From NCBI RefSeq assembly GCF_000377345.1, contig NZ_KB898037.1, positions 311,412 to 375,411 on the forward strand: 64,000 nt of DNA, given 5' to 3'. The position numbers and the translations under genes are program-made. The stretch comes from Thioalkalivibrio sp. ALJ16 (GTDB taxonomy: Bacteria > Pseudomonadota > Gammaproteobacteria > Ectothiorhodospirales > Ectothiorhodospiraceae). The notes below the pieces were generated by a model. It saw only the letters and a list, made by a program, of their open reading frames with translations. It had not been told where the DNA came from and searched no databases. Numbering within the stretch: position 1 is the first letter of the stretch; each line of letters begins with the position of its first letter. Below are positions 27,754 through 36,311 of the stretch, in pieces.

Positions 27754-29196
27754 CTACAGTCCCCAGGTGTGTACGGGTTCGCCGGTGCTCTGCCAGCCGC
27801 GGTAGGCGCTCACCAGGCCGGGCCAGTCGCGGCCGTGCCGGGCGACCCATGCGCGCTGCCATTGCGCCCCGGTCTGGCGGTTCTCCACGCGCGCGGCGAT
27901 CACCGCCAGCAGGGCGTCGCGTTCGCCCGCGTCGATCCCGAGGCGGTCCAGCCCGGCGACCGCCTGCGGCAGCAGTTCACGCAGGATCCGGCGCGGGGCC
28001 GGGACCGGGTCGCCGTCGTCCCAGTGCAGGCGTGCCTCCAGGCCGTAGCGCGCCGCATTGTAGAAGTTGTCCCGCGCCGCGGAAAACGGCAACGCCGCGG
28101 TGGCGGTTGCCGACTCCGCGACCAGATGCTCGATCAGGCCGAGGGCAAAAGCGGTGTTGGCCAGCATGTCGGTCAGGGAGGGGCCGGCGGGCAGGCAGCG
28201 AAACTCCAGGCGCAGGCTGCGGCGGCCGTCGCCATCGCAGCCGATAATCGGCCGGTTCCAGCGCCAGATGGTGCCGTTGTGGAAGGCCAGGTGGGGCAGC
28301 TGGTCGGGCGGGTCCTCCAGTGCGACCGGCAGCAGCACGGGGAAGTGCTCGAGGTTTTCCGTGAACAGCTCCCCGATGGAGTCGTGCAGGTAGCCGGTGC
28401 CGAAGGTCACGCGTCGAATGGGGCCGCGCGCGGAGGCGGCAAAGCCGCCCACCTCCACCGCCTGCTCGAACAGCGGGATCCGGCTCTCGGCCCACAGGTC
28501 ATGGCCGAAGATATAGGGCGTGTTGCCGGCGACGGCCAGTACCGGCGCCGCGGCCATCAGGGCGGCGTTGTAGGCATGATGGGCGATGTCCGGCCGGGTC
28601 TCGATATGCACCTGGAAGGAGGTCGCAGCGGCCTCCAGCATCACGTCCGAATGCCGGTGCCGGAGGTGTTCATGGCCGACGATATCCACCTCGAGCGGGC
28701 GCTGCTCGCGCTGTTCGAGGATCGCCGCGTTCAGGGCCCGGTAACGGGCCTGGTGCGACATGTGCTGGAGCCCGAGGTCCGCCGGTTCCAGGGTCGGCAG
28801 GCTGCCGGCCATCAGCAGGCCGGCGCCGGAGTGGCGCGCGGCGCGTCGCGCCTGCTGGAGGGTGGCCTCCAGTTCATCGCGGATGGCGCGAAAGCAGCCC
28901 GGCCCGGCGCGGAACACGCTGCTGTTCAGTTCGACATTGAACTGCGCGAGTTCGAGCGTGGCCAGCGGGCTGGCCATGGCCTCCAGGAAGGCATCGTTGA
29001 CCGCCAGCGGTCGCCCGTGGGAGTCGCACAGCCAGGCCTCGATCTCGAAGCCCAGGCGTGGTGGCGGGCTGGGGCCGGGGGGCGGTTGCGATTGTGCCAG
29101 CCAATCCAGCAGTCGCGCGGTCTCGTCGGCGAGGGCCGCGCGAAAGCGCTCGTGATCCGCCTCGCCGAAGTGCTCCTCGCGGATCTCGCGGCCCAA
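27754..29196 (-). CDS. GCS2-family carboxylate-amine ligase (glutamate-cysteine ligase type 2)
   Basis: A 480-residue protein of the YbdK-like GCS2 family, ATP-dependent enzymes that join a carboxylate and an amine. Visible family segments are RLGFEIEAWLCD, ELAQFNVELNSSVF, HMSHQARYRALN, SFQVHIETRPD, APVLAVAGNTP and RSLRLEFRCLPAGPS. The only plausible start is a TTG at 29196 with AAGGA about 9 nt upstream. It lies between a small unknown gene (4-bp gap) and the M14 hydrolase. It may make gamma-glutamylcysteine, but the substrate is unproven. Confidence 0.82.
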   Translation of the reverse strand: MGREIREEHFGEADHERFRAALADETARLLDWLAQSQPPPGPSPPPRLGFEIEAWLCDSHGRPLAVNDAFLEAMASPLATLELAQFNVELNSSVFRAGPGCFRAIRDELEATLQQARRAARHSGAGLLMAGSLPTLEPADLGLQHMSHQARYRALNAAILEQREQRPLEVDIVGHEHLRHRHSDVMLEAAATSFQVHIETRPDIAHHAYNAALMAAAPVLAVAGNTPYIFGHDLWAESRIPLFEQAVEVGGFAASARGPIRRVTFGTGYLHDSIGELFTENLEHFPVLLPVALEDPPDQLPHLAFHNGTIWRWNRPIIGCDGDGRRSLRLEFRCLPAGPSLTDMLANTAFALGLIEHLVAESATATAALPFSAARDNFYNAARYGLEARLHWDDGDPVPAPRRILRELLPQAVAGLDRLGIDAGERDALLAVIAARVENRQTGAQWQRAWVARHGRDWPGLVSAYRGWQSTGEPVHTWGL

Positions 29197-29200
29197 TGGT

Positions 29201-29668
29201 CTAGTCCTTGTCCTGATCTTCGTTGGACGCGTCGTCGGGGGTGTCGTCGTACAGGCTTTCCAGGAGGTCGCCCCAGATCTTCTCGTGGTGCTCGACGAAC
29301 GCCAGCAGGGTCTTGCGGAAGGCGAGGTAGTCGGCCTCGAAGGCTGCGAAGTCGGCCCCGCCGTTGAGCAGCTTGGCTGCCCGGTCGGTCTGCTGCAGGC
29401 TGTCGCGCAGGTTGAGGCTGGCGGCCATCGCCCCCTTCACGCGCTCGCGTTCATGCGGGATCCAGGCGCGGTCGGACAGCAGGGAACGCAGATTCTCGCC
29501 CAGTTCCAGCAGGCGTTTGCGCAGGCGCGGCACGGCCCCGATGGTCCCGGTCTTGAGCTCGCCCCAGACCGCCTGGGTGATCAGGTGCGACCAGTGTTCG
29601 CGCAGCGCGCGCACCGTGTCCGGGTCAAACGCGAACGCGCGCTCCAGTTTTTGCGGATCGAATGGCAT
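29201..29668 (-). CDS. Hypothetical protein, first gene of the GCS2/M14 operon
   Basis: A 155-residue, mostly helical, charged soluble protein starting MPFDPQKLERAFAFDPDTV and ending in an acidic Asp/Glu-rich tail (DDTPDDASNEDQDKD). There is no signal or membrane segment. The frame stays open upstream, but the ATG at 29668 precedes the likely domain. It is 4 bp from the ligase start, so the three genes are one operon. I do not recognise the family. Confidence 0.7.
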   Translation of the reverse strand: MPFDPQKLERAFAFDPDTVRALREHWSHLITQAVWGELKTGTIGAVPRLRKRLLELGENLRSLLSDRAWIPHERERVKGAMAASLNLRDSLQQTDRAAKLLNGGADFAAFEADYLAFRKTLLAFVEHHEKIWGDLLESLYDDTPDDASNEDQDKD

Positions 29669-29716
29669 GGCGTATCCTGAGTGCACAGGTGCGGGATGCG
29701 CGCGGGGCGCGGGGCC

Positions 29717-29742
29717 GGAATAGCCCGGTGCCCCGTAGCGTC
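29717..29742 (+). promoter_or_regulatory. Candidate ECF-type promoter of the sigma operon
   Basis: GGAAT at 29717-29721, a 17-nt spacer, and CGTC at 29739-29742, about 58 bp before the sigma gene. This resembles the general GGAAC-N16/17-CGTC form of ECF promoters and suggests autoregulation. It is based on pattern only. Confidence 0.4.
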
Positions 29743-29800
29743 CTACAGGGTACAAGAACAAGCAAGGCCGCACGTACGGCCTGCGGATGGAGGAGACAAC

Positions 29801-30364
29801 ATGGCGACCTGGTTTGCGCAGCGCAGGCTGCGCCAGAAGGTTTGCGACCTGCGGCCACAGATGTACCGCATGGCATTTGCGTGGTGTCACGACGCGGCGC
29901 TGGCGGATGATCTGGTGCAGGAGGCGATGATGAAGGCGCTGACCCGCCTGAAGTCATTGCAGGACGAGAGCGCCCTGAAGGCCTGGGTGTTCCGGATCAT
30001 GACCAACTGCTACCGCGACTGGGGGCGGCGGCAGAAGGACACGGTGGATGTGGACAGCATGGAGCTGTCCTGCGAGGACTGCCCGGAGCAGCAGACCGAG
30101 CGCAACCGCATGATTGCGGATGTCCACCGGGCCATGGCCCAGCTCAGTACCGATCACCGACAGGTGGTCGCGCTGGTTGACCTCGAGGGCTTTGCCTATT
30201 CCGAGGTCTCGGAGGTGCTGGATGTACCGATCGGCACCGTGATGAGCCGTCTGAGCCGGGCTCGGGCGCAGTTGAAGAAGGTGCTGCTGGAGCAGCAGGC
30301 CGACACGGGGAAAGCGGCCGATGCACCCTATCTCAAGGTAGTGAGGAATCGGCATGTCGAATGA
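29801..30364 (+). CDS. ECF-type RNA polymerase sigma factor
   Basis: A 187-residue sigma-70 family protein with region 2 (PQMYRMAFAWCHDAALADDLVQEAMMKAL ... WVFRIMTNCYRDWGR) and region 4 (QLSTDHRQVVALVDLEGFAYSEVSEVLDVPIGTVMSRLSRAR), without regions 1 and 3. A GGAGGAGA stands just upstream of ATG 29801. The last 11 bp overlap the membrane anti-sigma gene, the usual arrangement for a sigma and its inhibitor. The inducing signal is unknown; the fused DsrE-like domain of the partner suggests sulfur or thiol status. Confidence 0.93.
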   Translation: MATWFAQRRLRQKVCDLRPQMYRMAFAWCHDAALADDLVQEAMMKALTRLKSLQDESALKAWVFRIMTNCYRDWGRRQKDTVDVDSMELSCEDCPEQQTERNRMIADVHRAMAQLSTDHRQVVALVDLEGFAYSEVSEVLDVPIGTVMSRLSRARAQLKKVLLEQQADTGKAADAPYLKVVRNRHVE

Positions 30365-31175
30365 TCGACTGAGCGCGAAGAACCGTCCCAGCGAGGAGAT
30401 CCTGAATGCCTTCGTGGATGGTGAGTTCTCCCCGGAAGACCGGCTGTACACCCTGAAGACGATTGCCTCCAGTGAGCATCTGAGCCGCGAGGTGTGTGAC
30501 ATGCACCAGCTCAAGGAGCTGGTCAGCATGGCCTACGAGGACGTGCCGGCGGGGCAGGCCAGTGGCGGCGGCCGCTGCCGGCTGTCGCGCGGCGGACGCT
30601 CGGCCTGGTTCCCTTCGGTGGCGGCCGGGGTGCTGGCACTGGTGATCGGCTCGCTGGGCGGCTACGAGATCACCCGCGACGCCGGCCTGTTCAGCGGTTC
30701 GTCCGCGCAGCTCTCCGGGCAGGAGCCCGGGGCCCCGGCCCGGGTGGCGGCGGCCGACGATGACGCCGGCGGCGCGGCCGCCCCGCAGCAGATCTTCTCG
30801 GCCACCAAGACCGACCAGATCCTGCTGCACATCAACGAGGCGGACAGGCGCGCGATGGCGGAGCTCCTGGACGATATCGAAAGCATGTACCGCGAGGCGG
30901 CCTCCCAGGGTCGCGAGCTGAACGTCCAGGTGGTGGTGCATAACAACGCGATGGACCTGCTGCGTGCCGACAGCGCGCCCTACCCGGAGCGCGTGGCGGA
31001 CATGGCGCAGGACTACCCGACGCTGCGTTTCACCGCGTGCGCGCAGACCCTCAATCGTTTGGCGCGCGAGGAGGGCGGGTCCGTGGATATCCTGCCGCAG
31101 GCCGAGCTGATTGATTCCGGCGTCGCCGAGGCGGCTCGCCGTCAGGCCGAGGGCTGGATCTATATCAAGGTCTGA
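30354..31175 (+). CDS. Membrane anti-sigma factor with a C-terminal DsrE-like domain
   Basis: A 273-residue protein. Residues 1-60 (SEEILNAFVDGEFSPEDR ... EHLSREVCDMHQLKELV) resemble an anti-sigma N-terminal domain with an incomplete HxxxCxxC zinc motif (H, C, then CDMH). A single membrane helix (WFPSVAAGVLALVIGSLGG, about 83-101) is followed by a Gly/Ala-rich linker and a DsrE-like domain from about residue 150: QILLHINEADRRAM, VQVVVHNNAMDLL, LRFTACAQTL and the terminal WIYIKV. That domain is homologous to the next gene, including its Cys. The DsrE part should be periplasmic. The combination is unusual. Confidence 0.82.
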   Translation: MSNDRLSAKNRPSEEILNAFVDGEFSPEDRLYTLKTIASSEHLSREVCDMHQLKELVSMAYEDVPAGQASGGGRCRLSRGGRSAWFPSVAAGVLALVIGSLGGYEITRDAGLFSGSSAQLSGQEPGAPARVAAADDDAGGAAAPQQIFSATKTDQILLHINEADRRAMAELLDDIESMYREAASQGRELNVQVVVHNNAMDLLRADSAPYPERVADMAQDYPTLRFTACAQTLNRLAREEGGSVDILPQAELIDSGVAEAARRQAEGWIYIKV

Positions 31176-31194
31176 CCCGGCCGTTCCGGCGCCC

Positions 31195-31683
31195 ATGGAT
31201 ACGCACGAACGCATGCAACGCCCCGGCTGGCTTCTGGCCGGGGCGTTTCTGTTAATGCTGGTGGCCGGCGGTGCGAGTGCCTTGTTGTTCGCTGCGGTGG
31301 CCAAGGCCCCTGCCGCGGACGAGCCACTGCGGGTCGTTTATCACATCAACACCGATGACCTGGAACTGCACCTCAATGCCCTGCGCAATTTGCAGAACCA
31401 TATCGACGGGACCCCGGGCGAGCAGGCGCTGCGGATCAAGGTGCTGATGCATGGCAGCGGTATCAGCCTGCTGCAGCATGCCCGTTCCGATCCGGATCTG
31501 CGCAGCACCGTCAACACCCTCAAGCTGCAGGATGTCCGCTTCCTGGTCTGCGGCAATACGCTGGCGTCGCGGGGGCTTGCGCGCGAGGATCTCCACGAGG
31601 TGGAAGAACGCGACGTGGTGCCCAGCGGTATCGTCGAGCTGACTCGCCTGCAGCGCGCCGGATACACCTACATCAAGCCCTGA
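31195..31683 (+). CDS. Membrane-anchored DsrE/DsrF-like protein
   Basis: A 162-residue protein with one N-terminal membrane helix (WLLAGAFLLMLVAGGASALLF) and a DsrE-like domain: LRVVYHINTDDLELHLNAL, IKVLMHGSGISLLQHA, VRFLVCGNTLASRGL, DVVPSGIVELTRLQRAGYTYIKP. The Cys in FLVCGNTL matches the conserved Cys of COG1416-type DsrE proteins. The C-terminal domain should face the periplasm. It is 19 bp after the anti-sigma gene and paralogous to that protein's C-terminal domain. ATG 31195 is chosen; 31213 is the alternative. Confidence 0.83.
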   Translation: MDTHERMQRPGWLLAGAFLLMLVAGGASALLFAAVAKAPAADEPLRVVYHINTDDLELHLNALRNLQNHIDGTPGEQALRIKVLMHGSGISLLQHARSDPDLRSTVNTLKLQDVRFLVCGNTLASRGLAREDLHEVEERDVVPSGIVELTRLQRAGYTYIKP

Positions 31684-31688
31684 GAGGG

Positions 31689-31704
31689 GCCCGCGCTGGC
31701 GGGC
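31689..31704. terminator. Short hairpin between the sigma operon and murU
   Basis: A 6-bp GCCCGC/GCGGGC stem (31689-31694, 31699-31704) with a 4-nt loop between two convergent stop codons. There is no clear T run. Confidence 0.4.
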
Positions 31705-31705
31705 G

Positions 31706-32386
<681 letters not shown>

Positions 32387-33382
32387 TCAGGGTTCCCCGA
32401 GTCGTTCCGGCATGTGCTGCTGAAACCAGGCCCGGACCGGGGCGAGGTCGGGGTGCGCCAGCGCCCGCGCCAGCAGGCGCTCCAGGCGCGGCAGGTGTTC
32501 CAGGTAGCGGGGCTTGGCATCGCGTCGGGCCAGGCGCACGAAGATCCCGAGGATCTTGGTGGTGCGCTGCGCCCCCAGTACGCGGTAGTGCCGCAGAAAG
32601 GCCTCGCGCTCGCAGCCGCTGCCGGCCAGGTAGCGTTCCAGCCCGCGTTCGACCGTCGCCGGCGAGACCTCGCGCCGCGCATCCTCCAGCAGGGAGACGA
32701 CGTCGTAGGCCGGGCTGCCGATCACGGCATCCTGAAAATCCAGTACCGCACACCCGGCTTCGGTGTCGGGTGGCAGCATCAGGTTGTCGACGTGGAAGTC
32801 GCGCAGAACCAGGGTCGACGGCAGTGGCGGGAGGGCGTCCAGTGCCTGCGCCCAGGCGGCCAGGAAGGCGTCGCGGCTGGCCGTCGGCAGCGGCGCGCCG
32901 GCCGCCTCGGCGCCATACCAGTCGACCAGCAGCGCGGCCTCGTCCAGCAGGCGCGCGAGGTCGTAAGCGGGCAGTGCCGGGGCTGCTGCAGCCGCCGGGG
33001 GCCAGGCCCGGTGCAGCTGGATCAGGGTGTCGATAGCGCGGTCGTACAGGGGGCCCTCGGGTTCTCCCTCGGCCAGTGCCCGTGTGAAGGTCCTGTCGCC
33101 CAGGTCCTCCAGCACCACGAAGCCCGCGGCCGGGTCATGTGCAAGCACGCGTGGCGGGCGCAGCCCGAGCTTCTGCAGGAGCTGCGCGATCTGCACGAAC
33201 GGTTCGGTGGCCTCGCGATCCGGCGGGGCGTCCATCAGCACCACCGGGTCGCCCTCGTGGCGCGCCCGGAAGTAGCGTCGGAAGCTGGCATCCGCGCGCA
33301 GCAGGGCGAGGTCGCTCCAGTGGCCCGGTTGTGCCTCCAGCCAGTCCTGGAGCTGGCGGCTGCGGGTATCGTCCGGGATCAT
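32387..33382 (-). CDS. amgK: Anomeric MurNAc/GlcNAc kinase
   Basis: A 331-residue aminoglycoside-phosphotransferase-fold kinase. DASFRRYFRARH is the ATP-binding start, the catalytic loop is LRDFHVDNLML, and the metal-binding loop is VLDFQDAVIGSPAYD. AmgK phosphorylates MurNAc at C1 for MurU, by-passing de novo UDP-MurNAc synthesis. The frame continues upstream, but ATG 33382 overlaps the cpdA stop as ATGA and starts the domain correctly. The three genes cpdA-amgK-murU form one minus-strand operon. Confidence 0.9.
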   Translation of the reverse strand: MIPDDTRSRQLQDWLEAQPGHWSDLALLRADASFRRYFRARHEGDPVVLMDAPPDREATEPFVQIAQLLQKLGLRPPRVLAHDPAAGFVVLEDLGDRTFTRALAEGEPEGPLYDRAIDTLIQLHRAWPPAAAAAPALPAYDLARLLDEAALLVDWYGAEAAGAPLPTASRDAFLAAWAQALDALPPLPSTLVLRDFHVDNLMLPPDTEAGCAVLDFQDAVIGSPAYDVVSLLEDARREVSPATVERGLERYLAGSGCEREAFLRHYRVLGAQRTTKILGIFVRLARRDAKPRYLEHLPRLERLLARALAHPDLAPVRAWFQQHMPERLGEP

Positions 33383-34161
33383 GCCCAGCTCTCTGCGGGC
33401 AGGGCACCGGGCACGCGTTCGACCTGCGAGGTGATCGTCCCGTCCGGGTGGAGTTCGATTACGCGGTAACCGGCGTGGATCCTGTCCACGGCGAAATCCT
33501 GCGACCCGGGCGTGAACTGGACGCAGGTCGAGGGACAGCCGAGCAGTTCGATGCCCCCTCGCTGGGCCCGAAAATCCTGATGAATGTGGCCGAACAGGCA
33601 CGCCCGCACGCGGGGGTGACGATCCAGTACCGCGAACAGCTCCGTCCCGTTCTGCAGGCCGATGCGGTCCATCCAGGCGCTGCCGACCGGCACCACCGGA
33701 TGGTGGATGGCGATCACGGCCCAGTGCCCGGGATGCGCGCTCAGCAGCTGGTCCAGTCGTTCCAGCTCGGCCTGACTGATCTGCCCTGCGGCCTGGCCCG
33801 GCTGCGCCGAATTCACGCCGATCAGCAGCCATTCGCCGAGGACTTGGTGGCCATCCAGCGTGTGGCCCGCGTCGGAGAGAGCATCGCGCAGCAGCGCCCA
33901 GTCGTCATGGTTGCCGGCAAGGCCGCCGACCGGCCAGTCCTCGACATGCGCCTGCAGAAGCTGCAGGAGCCGGTCGTAGGCCCGCGGGTCCGGGGTCTCG
34001 GCGAGGTCCCCGGTCAGCCACAGAAGATCCGGTCTGGCCTGTTCCCGGCGCAGTGCCGCGAGCACTCGCGCGAGCTGGTCATCGCTGTCCGGATATCCCG
34101 GCCGGATGGGGCCCGGTTCCGCTCCGAGATGGGTATCGCTGATCTGGATAATGCGTTGCAT
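33379..34161 (-). CDS. cpdA: 3',5'-cyclic-AMP phosphodiesterase (class III)
   Basis: A 260-residue metallophosphoesterase of the CpdA/Icc class: ISDTHLG, LTGDLAET, AGNHDDW, IAIHHP, CLFGHIHQDF. It hydrolyses cAMP and would reset Vfr, encoded at 17.9 kb; an adenylate cyclase is not in the window. It leads the operon with amgK and murU (ATGA overlap), so cAMP turnover and cell-wall recycling share a transcript. The 161-bp divergent gap to dksA holds the promoters. Confidence 0.92.
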   Translation of the reverse strand: MQRIIQISDTHLGAEPGPIRPGYPDSDDQLARVLAALRREQARPDLLWLTGDLAETPDPRAYDRLLQLLQAHVEDWPVGGLAGNHDDWALLRDALSDAGHTLDGHQVLGEWLLIGVNSAQPGQAAGQISQAELERLDQLLSAHPGHWAVIAIHHPVVPVGSAWMDRIGLQNGTELFAVLDRHPRVRACLFGHIHQDFRAQRGGIELLGCPSTCVQFTPGSQDFAVDRIHAGYRVIELHPDGTITSQVERVPGALPAESWA

Positions 34162-34322
34162 GCGTCCTGACTGGCTCGTAGCTGTCTGTCTGTATTGTGC
34201 ATTCGGACGCGCGCGCGTTTGCCGCCCGACGGGTTGATTGCCCTATACTCGAACAGGTGTACCGCGTATCGCGCCGGGGCCTGACCGCATGGGGCGGGAG
34301 GGGGCCTGGCGAGGGGCCCGAG

Positions 34323-34748
34323 ATGAGCCAAGAAGCCAAGACCCACCCGGATTCCGGGTACCGTCCGTCCGAGGACGAACCCTACATGAATCCGCGCCAG
34401 CTGGACTACTTTCGTGCCAAGCTCGAGGCCTGGCGTGCCGAGCTGATCGAGGAATCGGAGCAGACGCTGGAGCATCTGCGTACCGAGAGCTGGCAGGAAC
34501 CGGACCCCAACGACCGTGCCAGTCACGAAACCGATGCCGGTCTGGAGCTGCGCACCCGCGACCGTTACCGCAAGTTGCTGAACAAGATCGACGCCGCGCT
34601 GCTGCGTATCGACCGCGGCGAATACGGCTACTGCGAGGAGACCGGCGAACCGATCGGCCTCGCGCGTCTGGAGGCGCGTCCGATTGCCACCCTGAGCGTG
34701 GCGGCGCAGGAGGCCCACGAACGCGACGAGGCCCGCTACGCGCAGTAG
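34323..34748 (+). CDS. dksA: RNA polymerase-binding transcription factor DksA (single-Cys form)
   Basis: A 141-residue DksA. The coiled coil (NPRQLDYFRAKLEAWRAELI ... LELRTRDRYRKLLNKID) carries the tip Asp pair in PDPNDRAS. The C-terminal zinc finger is degenerate: E. coli has four Cys, while here only Cys104 in YGYCEETGEPIGLARLEARP remains; the others are Thr107, Ser125 and Ala128. This is the zinc-free pattern known from alphaproteobacterial DksA. The factor acts with ppGpp at the RNAP secondary channel. ATG 34323 is chosen from the family start. Confidence 0.93.
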   Translation: MSQEAKTHPDSGYRPSEDEPYMNPRQLDYFRAKLEAWRAELIEESEQTLEHLRTESWQEPDPNDRASHETDAGLELRTRDRYRKLLNKIDAALLRIDRGEYGYCEETGEPIGLARLEARPIATLSVAAQEAHERDEARYAQ

Positions 34749-34821
34749 CTGGCCCGGCCGGCGTGCAGGCGTGAGGCGATGGAGTCGCGCGCCCGCGTCG
34801 GCTGGCGCTTCCCTTTCCGTG

Positions 34822-36183
34822 TTACCCCAGGGTGCGGGTGAACACCCTTGAGTTGCGGGCCTGGTTGTAACGGGCCTGCCGGCTGGCCGGAAGATCCTCC
34901 ACCTGCCCCGGGGTGTAGCCGCGTTCCTGAAACCACTGCGCGGTGCGCGTGGTCAGCACGAAGACCCGTCGAATGCCCTGTTCCTGCGCCAGTTGCTCCA
35001 TCGCCTGCAGCAGGCGATCCCCGCGCCCGCTCCCGCGGTAATCCGGATGCAGGGCCAGGCAGGCGATCTCGCCGGCGTCCGCCTCGAACGGGTACAGCGC
35101 GGCCGTGCCGATGATCAGGCCATCGGCCTCGAGTACCCGGAAGCGGTCGATCTCCAGTTCCAGGTGTTCGCGCGCGCGATGAACGAGGATGCCCTCGGCT
35201 TCCATCGGTTCCAGCAGGGCGTGTATGCCGCCGACATCGTCGAGCGTGGCCGCGCGCAGCCGTTCCAGGGGTTCGCGCGAGACCAGGGTCCCGATGCCCT
35301 GGCGCGTGAAGAGCTCGGTCAGCAGCCCGCCGTCGTCGTGGCGGTCCACCAGGTGCACGCGTATCTCGCGTGCACCGCAGGCGTCGATGGCGCTGCGCAG
35401 GTGGTTGGCGAGTTCCTCCGGCAGGTCGGGCGCGGTATCCAGCAGCTCGCGTGCGGCCGGCACGGTGAGCTGGTCGAGCACGCCATGTCGTGGATCCCGC
35501 AGCACCCCGGCCTCGGTGAGGAAGATCAGCTTGTCGGCATTCAGGGCGATGGCGACCTGGGTGGCCACGTCCTCGCCGGACAGGTTGAACACCTCGCCGG
35601 TCGGCGAATAGCCGAGCGGCGATACCAGAACGACCTGTTCCCGGTCCAGCAGCGCGGTGAGCGCCGTGGTATCAACCCCGCGGACCTCGCCGGTGTAGTG
35701 GAAGTCCACGCCATCGCGCACGCCCAGCGGCCGCGCGGTCACGAAGTTGCCACTGGCTACGCGCAGGCGGGCGTTCCCGGTGCCCGGCTGCCCCAGGCTG
35801 CGCGAAAGCAGGCCCTCGATCTGCAGCCGCAGGCGCCCGACCGCGTCCAGCACGGCCTCCAGGGCCGGGGCGTCGGTCACGCGCAGGCCATGGGCATAGG
35901 CCGGGGTCAGGCCCCGCTCGTGCATGCGGGTCTCGATCTGCGGGCGTGCCCCGTAGACCAGCACCACCCGGATGCCGAGGGCATTGAGCTTCGCGATGTC
36001 GCGCATCAGGGCCGGGAATTCCGCGGCCAGGGCCGCCTCGCCGGCCAGTGCGATGACCATCGTGCGTCCACGGTGGGCGGCGATGTAGGGCACGGCATCG
36101 CGGAACCATGCGAGTTCCCCGGGGTGGGGGGCGCGACGCGAGGTGGCGGGTGCGTGGTCGACTGGCGGATTGGGGCGGGTCAC
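34822..36183 (-). CDS. argA: Amino-acid N-acetyltransferase (N-acetylglutamate synthase)
   Basis: First enzyme of arginine synthesis, classical ArgA type. The 453 residues comprise an amino-acid-kinase-like domain (RGRTMVIALAGEAAL, VVLVYGARPQIE, NLSGEDVATQVAIALNADKLIFLTEAGVL; the last described as the kinase-fold core) and a C-terminal GNAT domain with acetyl-CoA segment HPDYRGSGRGDRLLQAME. The kinase domain gives arginine feedback control. The start is GTG. It stands alone, without other arg genes near. Confidence 0.95.
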   Translation of the reverse strand: MTRPNPPVDHAPATSRRAPHPGELAWFRDAVPYIAAHRGRTMVIALAGEAALAAEFPALMRDIAKLNALGIRVVLVYGARPQIETRMHERGLTPAYAHGLRVTDAPALEAVLDAVGRLRLQIEGLLSRSLGQPGTGNARLRVASGNFVTARPLGVRDGVDFHYTGEVRGVDTTALTALLDREQVVLVSPLGYSPTGEVFNLSGEDVATQVAIALNADKLIFLTEAGVLRDPRHGVLDQLTVPAARELLDTAPDLPEELANHLRSAIDACGAREIRVHLVDRHDDGGLLTELFTRQGIGTLVSREPLERLRAATLDDVGGIHALLEPMEAEGILVHRAREHLELEIDRFRVLEADGLIIGTAALYPFEADAGEIACLALHPDYRGSGRGDRLLQAMEQLAQEQGIRRVFVLTTRTAQWFQERGYTPGQVEDLPASRQARYNQARNSRVFTRTLG

Positions 36184-36311
36184 GGCGGCTCGAATTCCCT
36201 GAACGGCGGTGCGGACAGTCTATCAATTCGCGCGCCGCTGTCCCCGTGGCACGTCGGGCTCACCAGGGAGCCGCTGATATGTCGGCGCCTCCCTGGCGGG
36301 GAGGGACGGGA

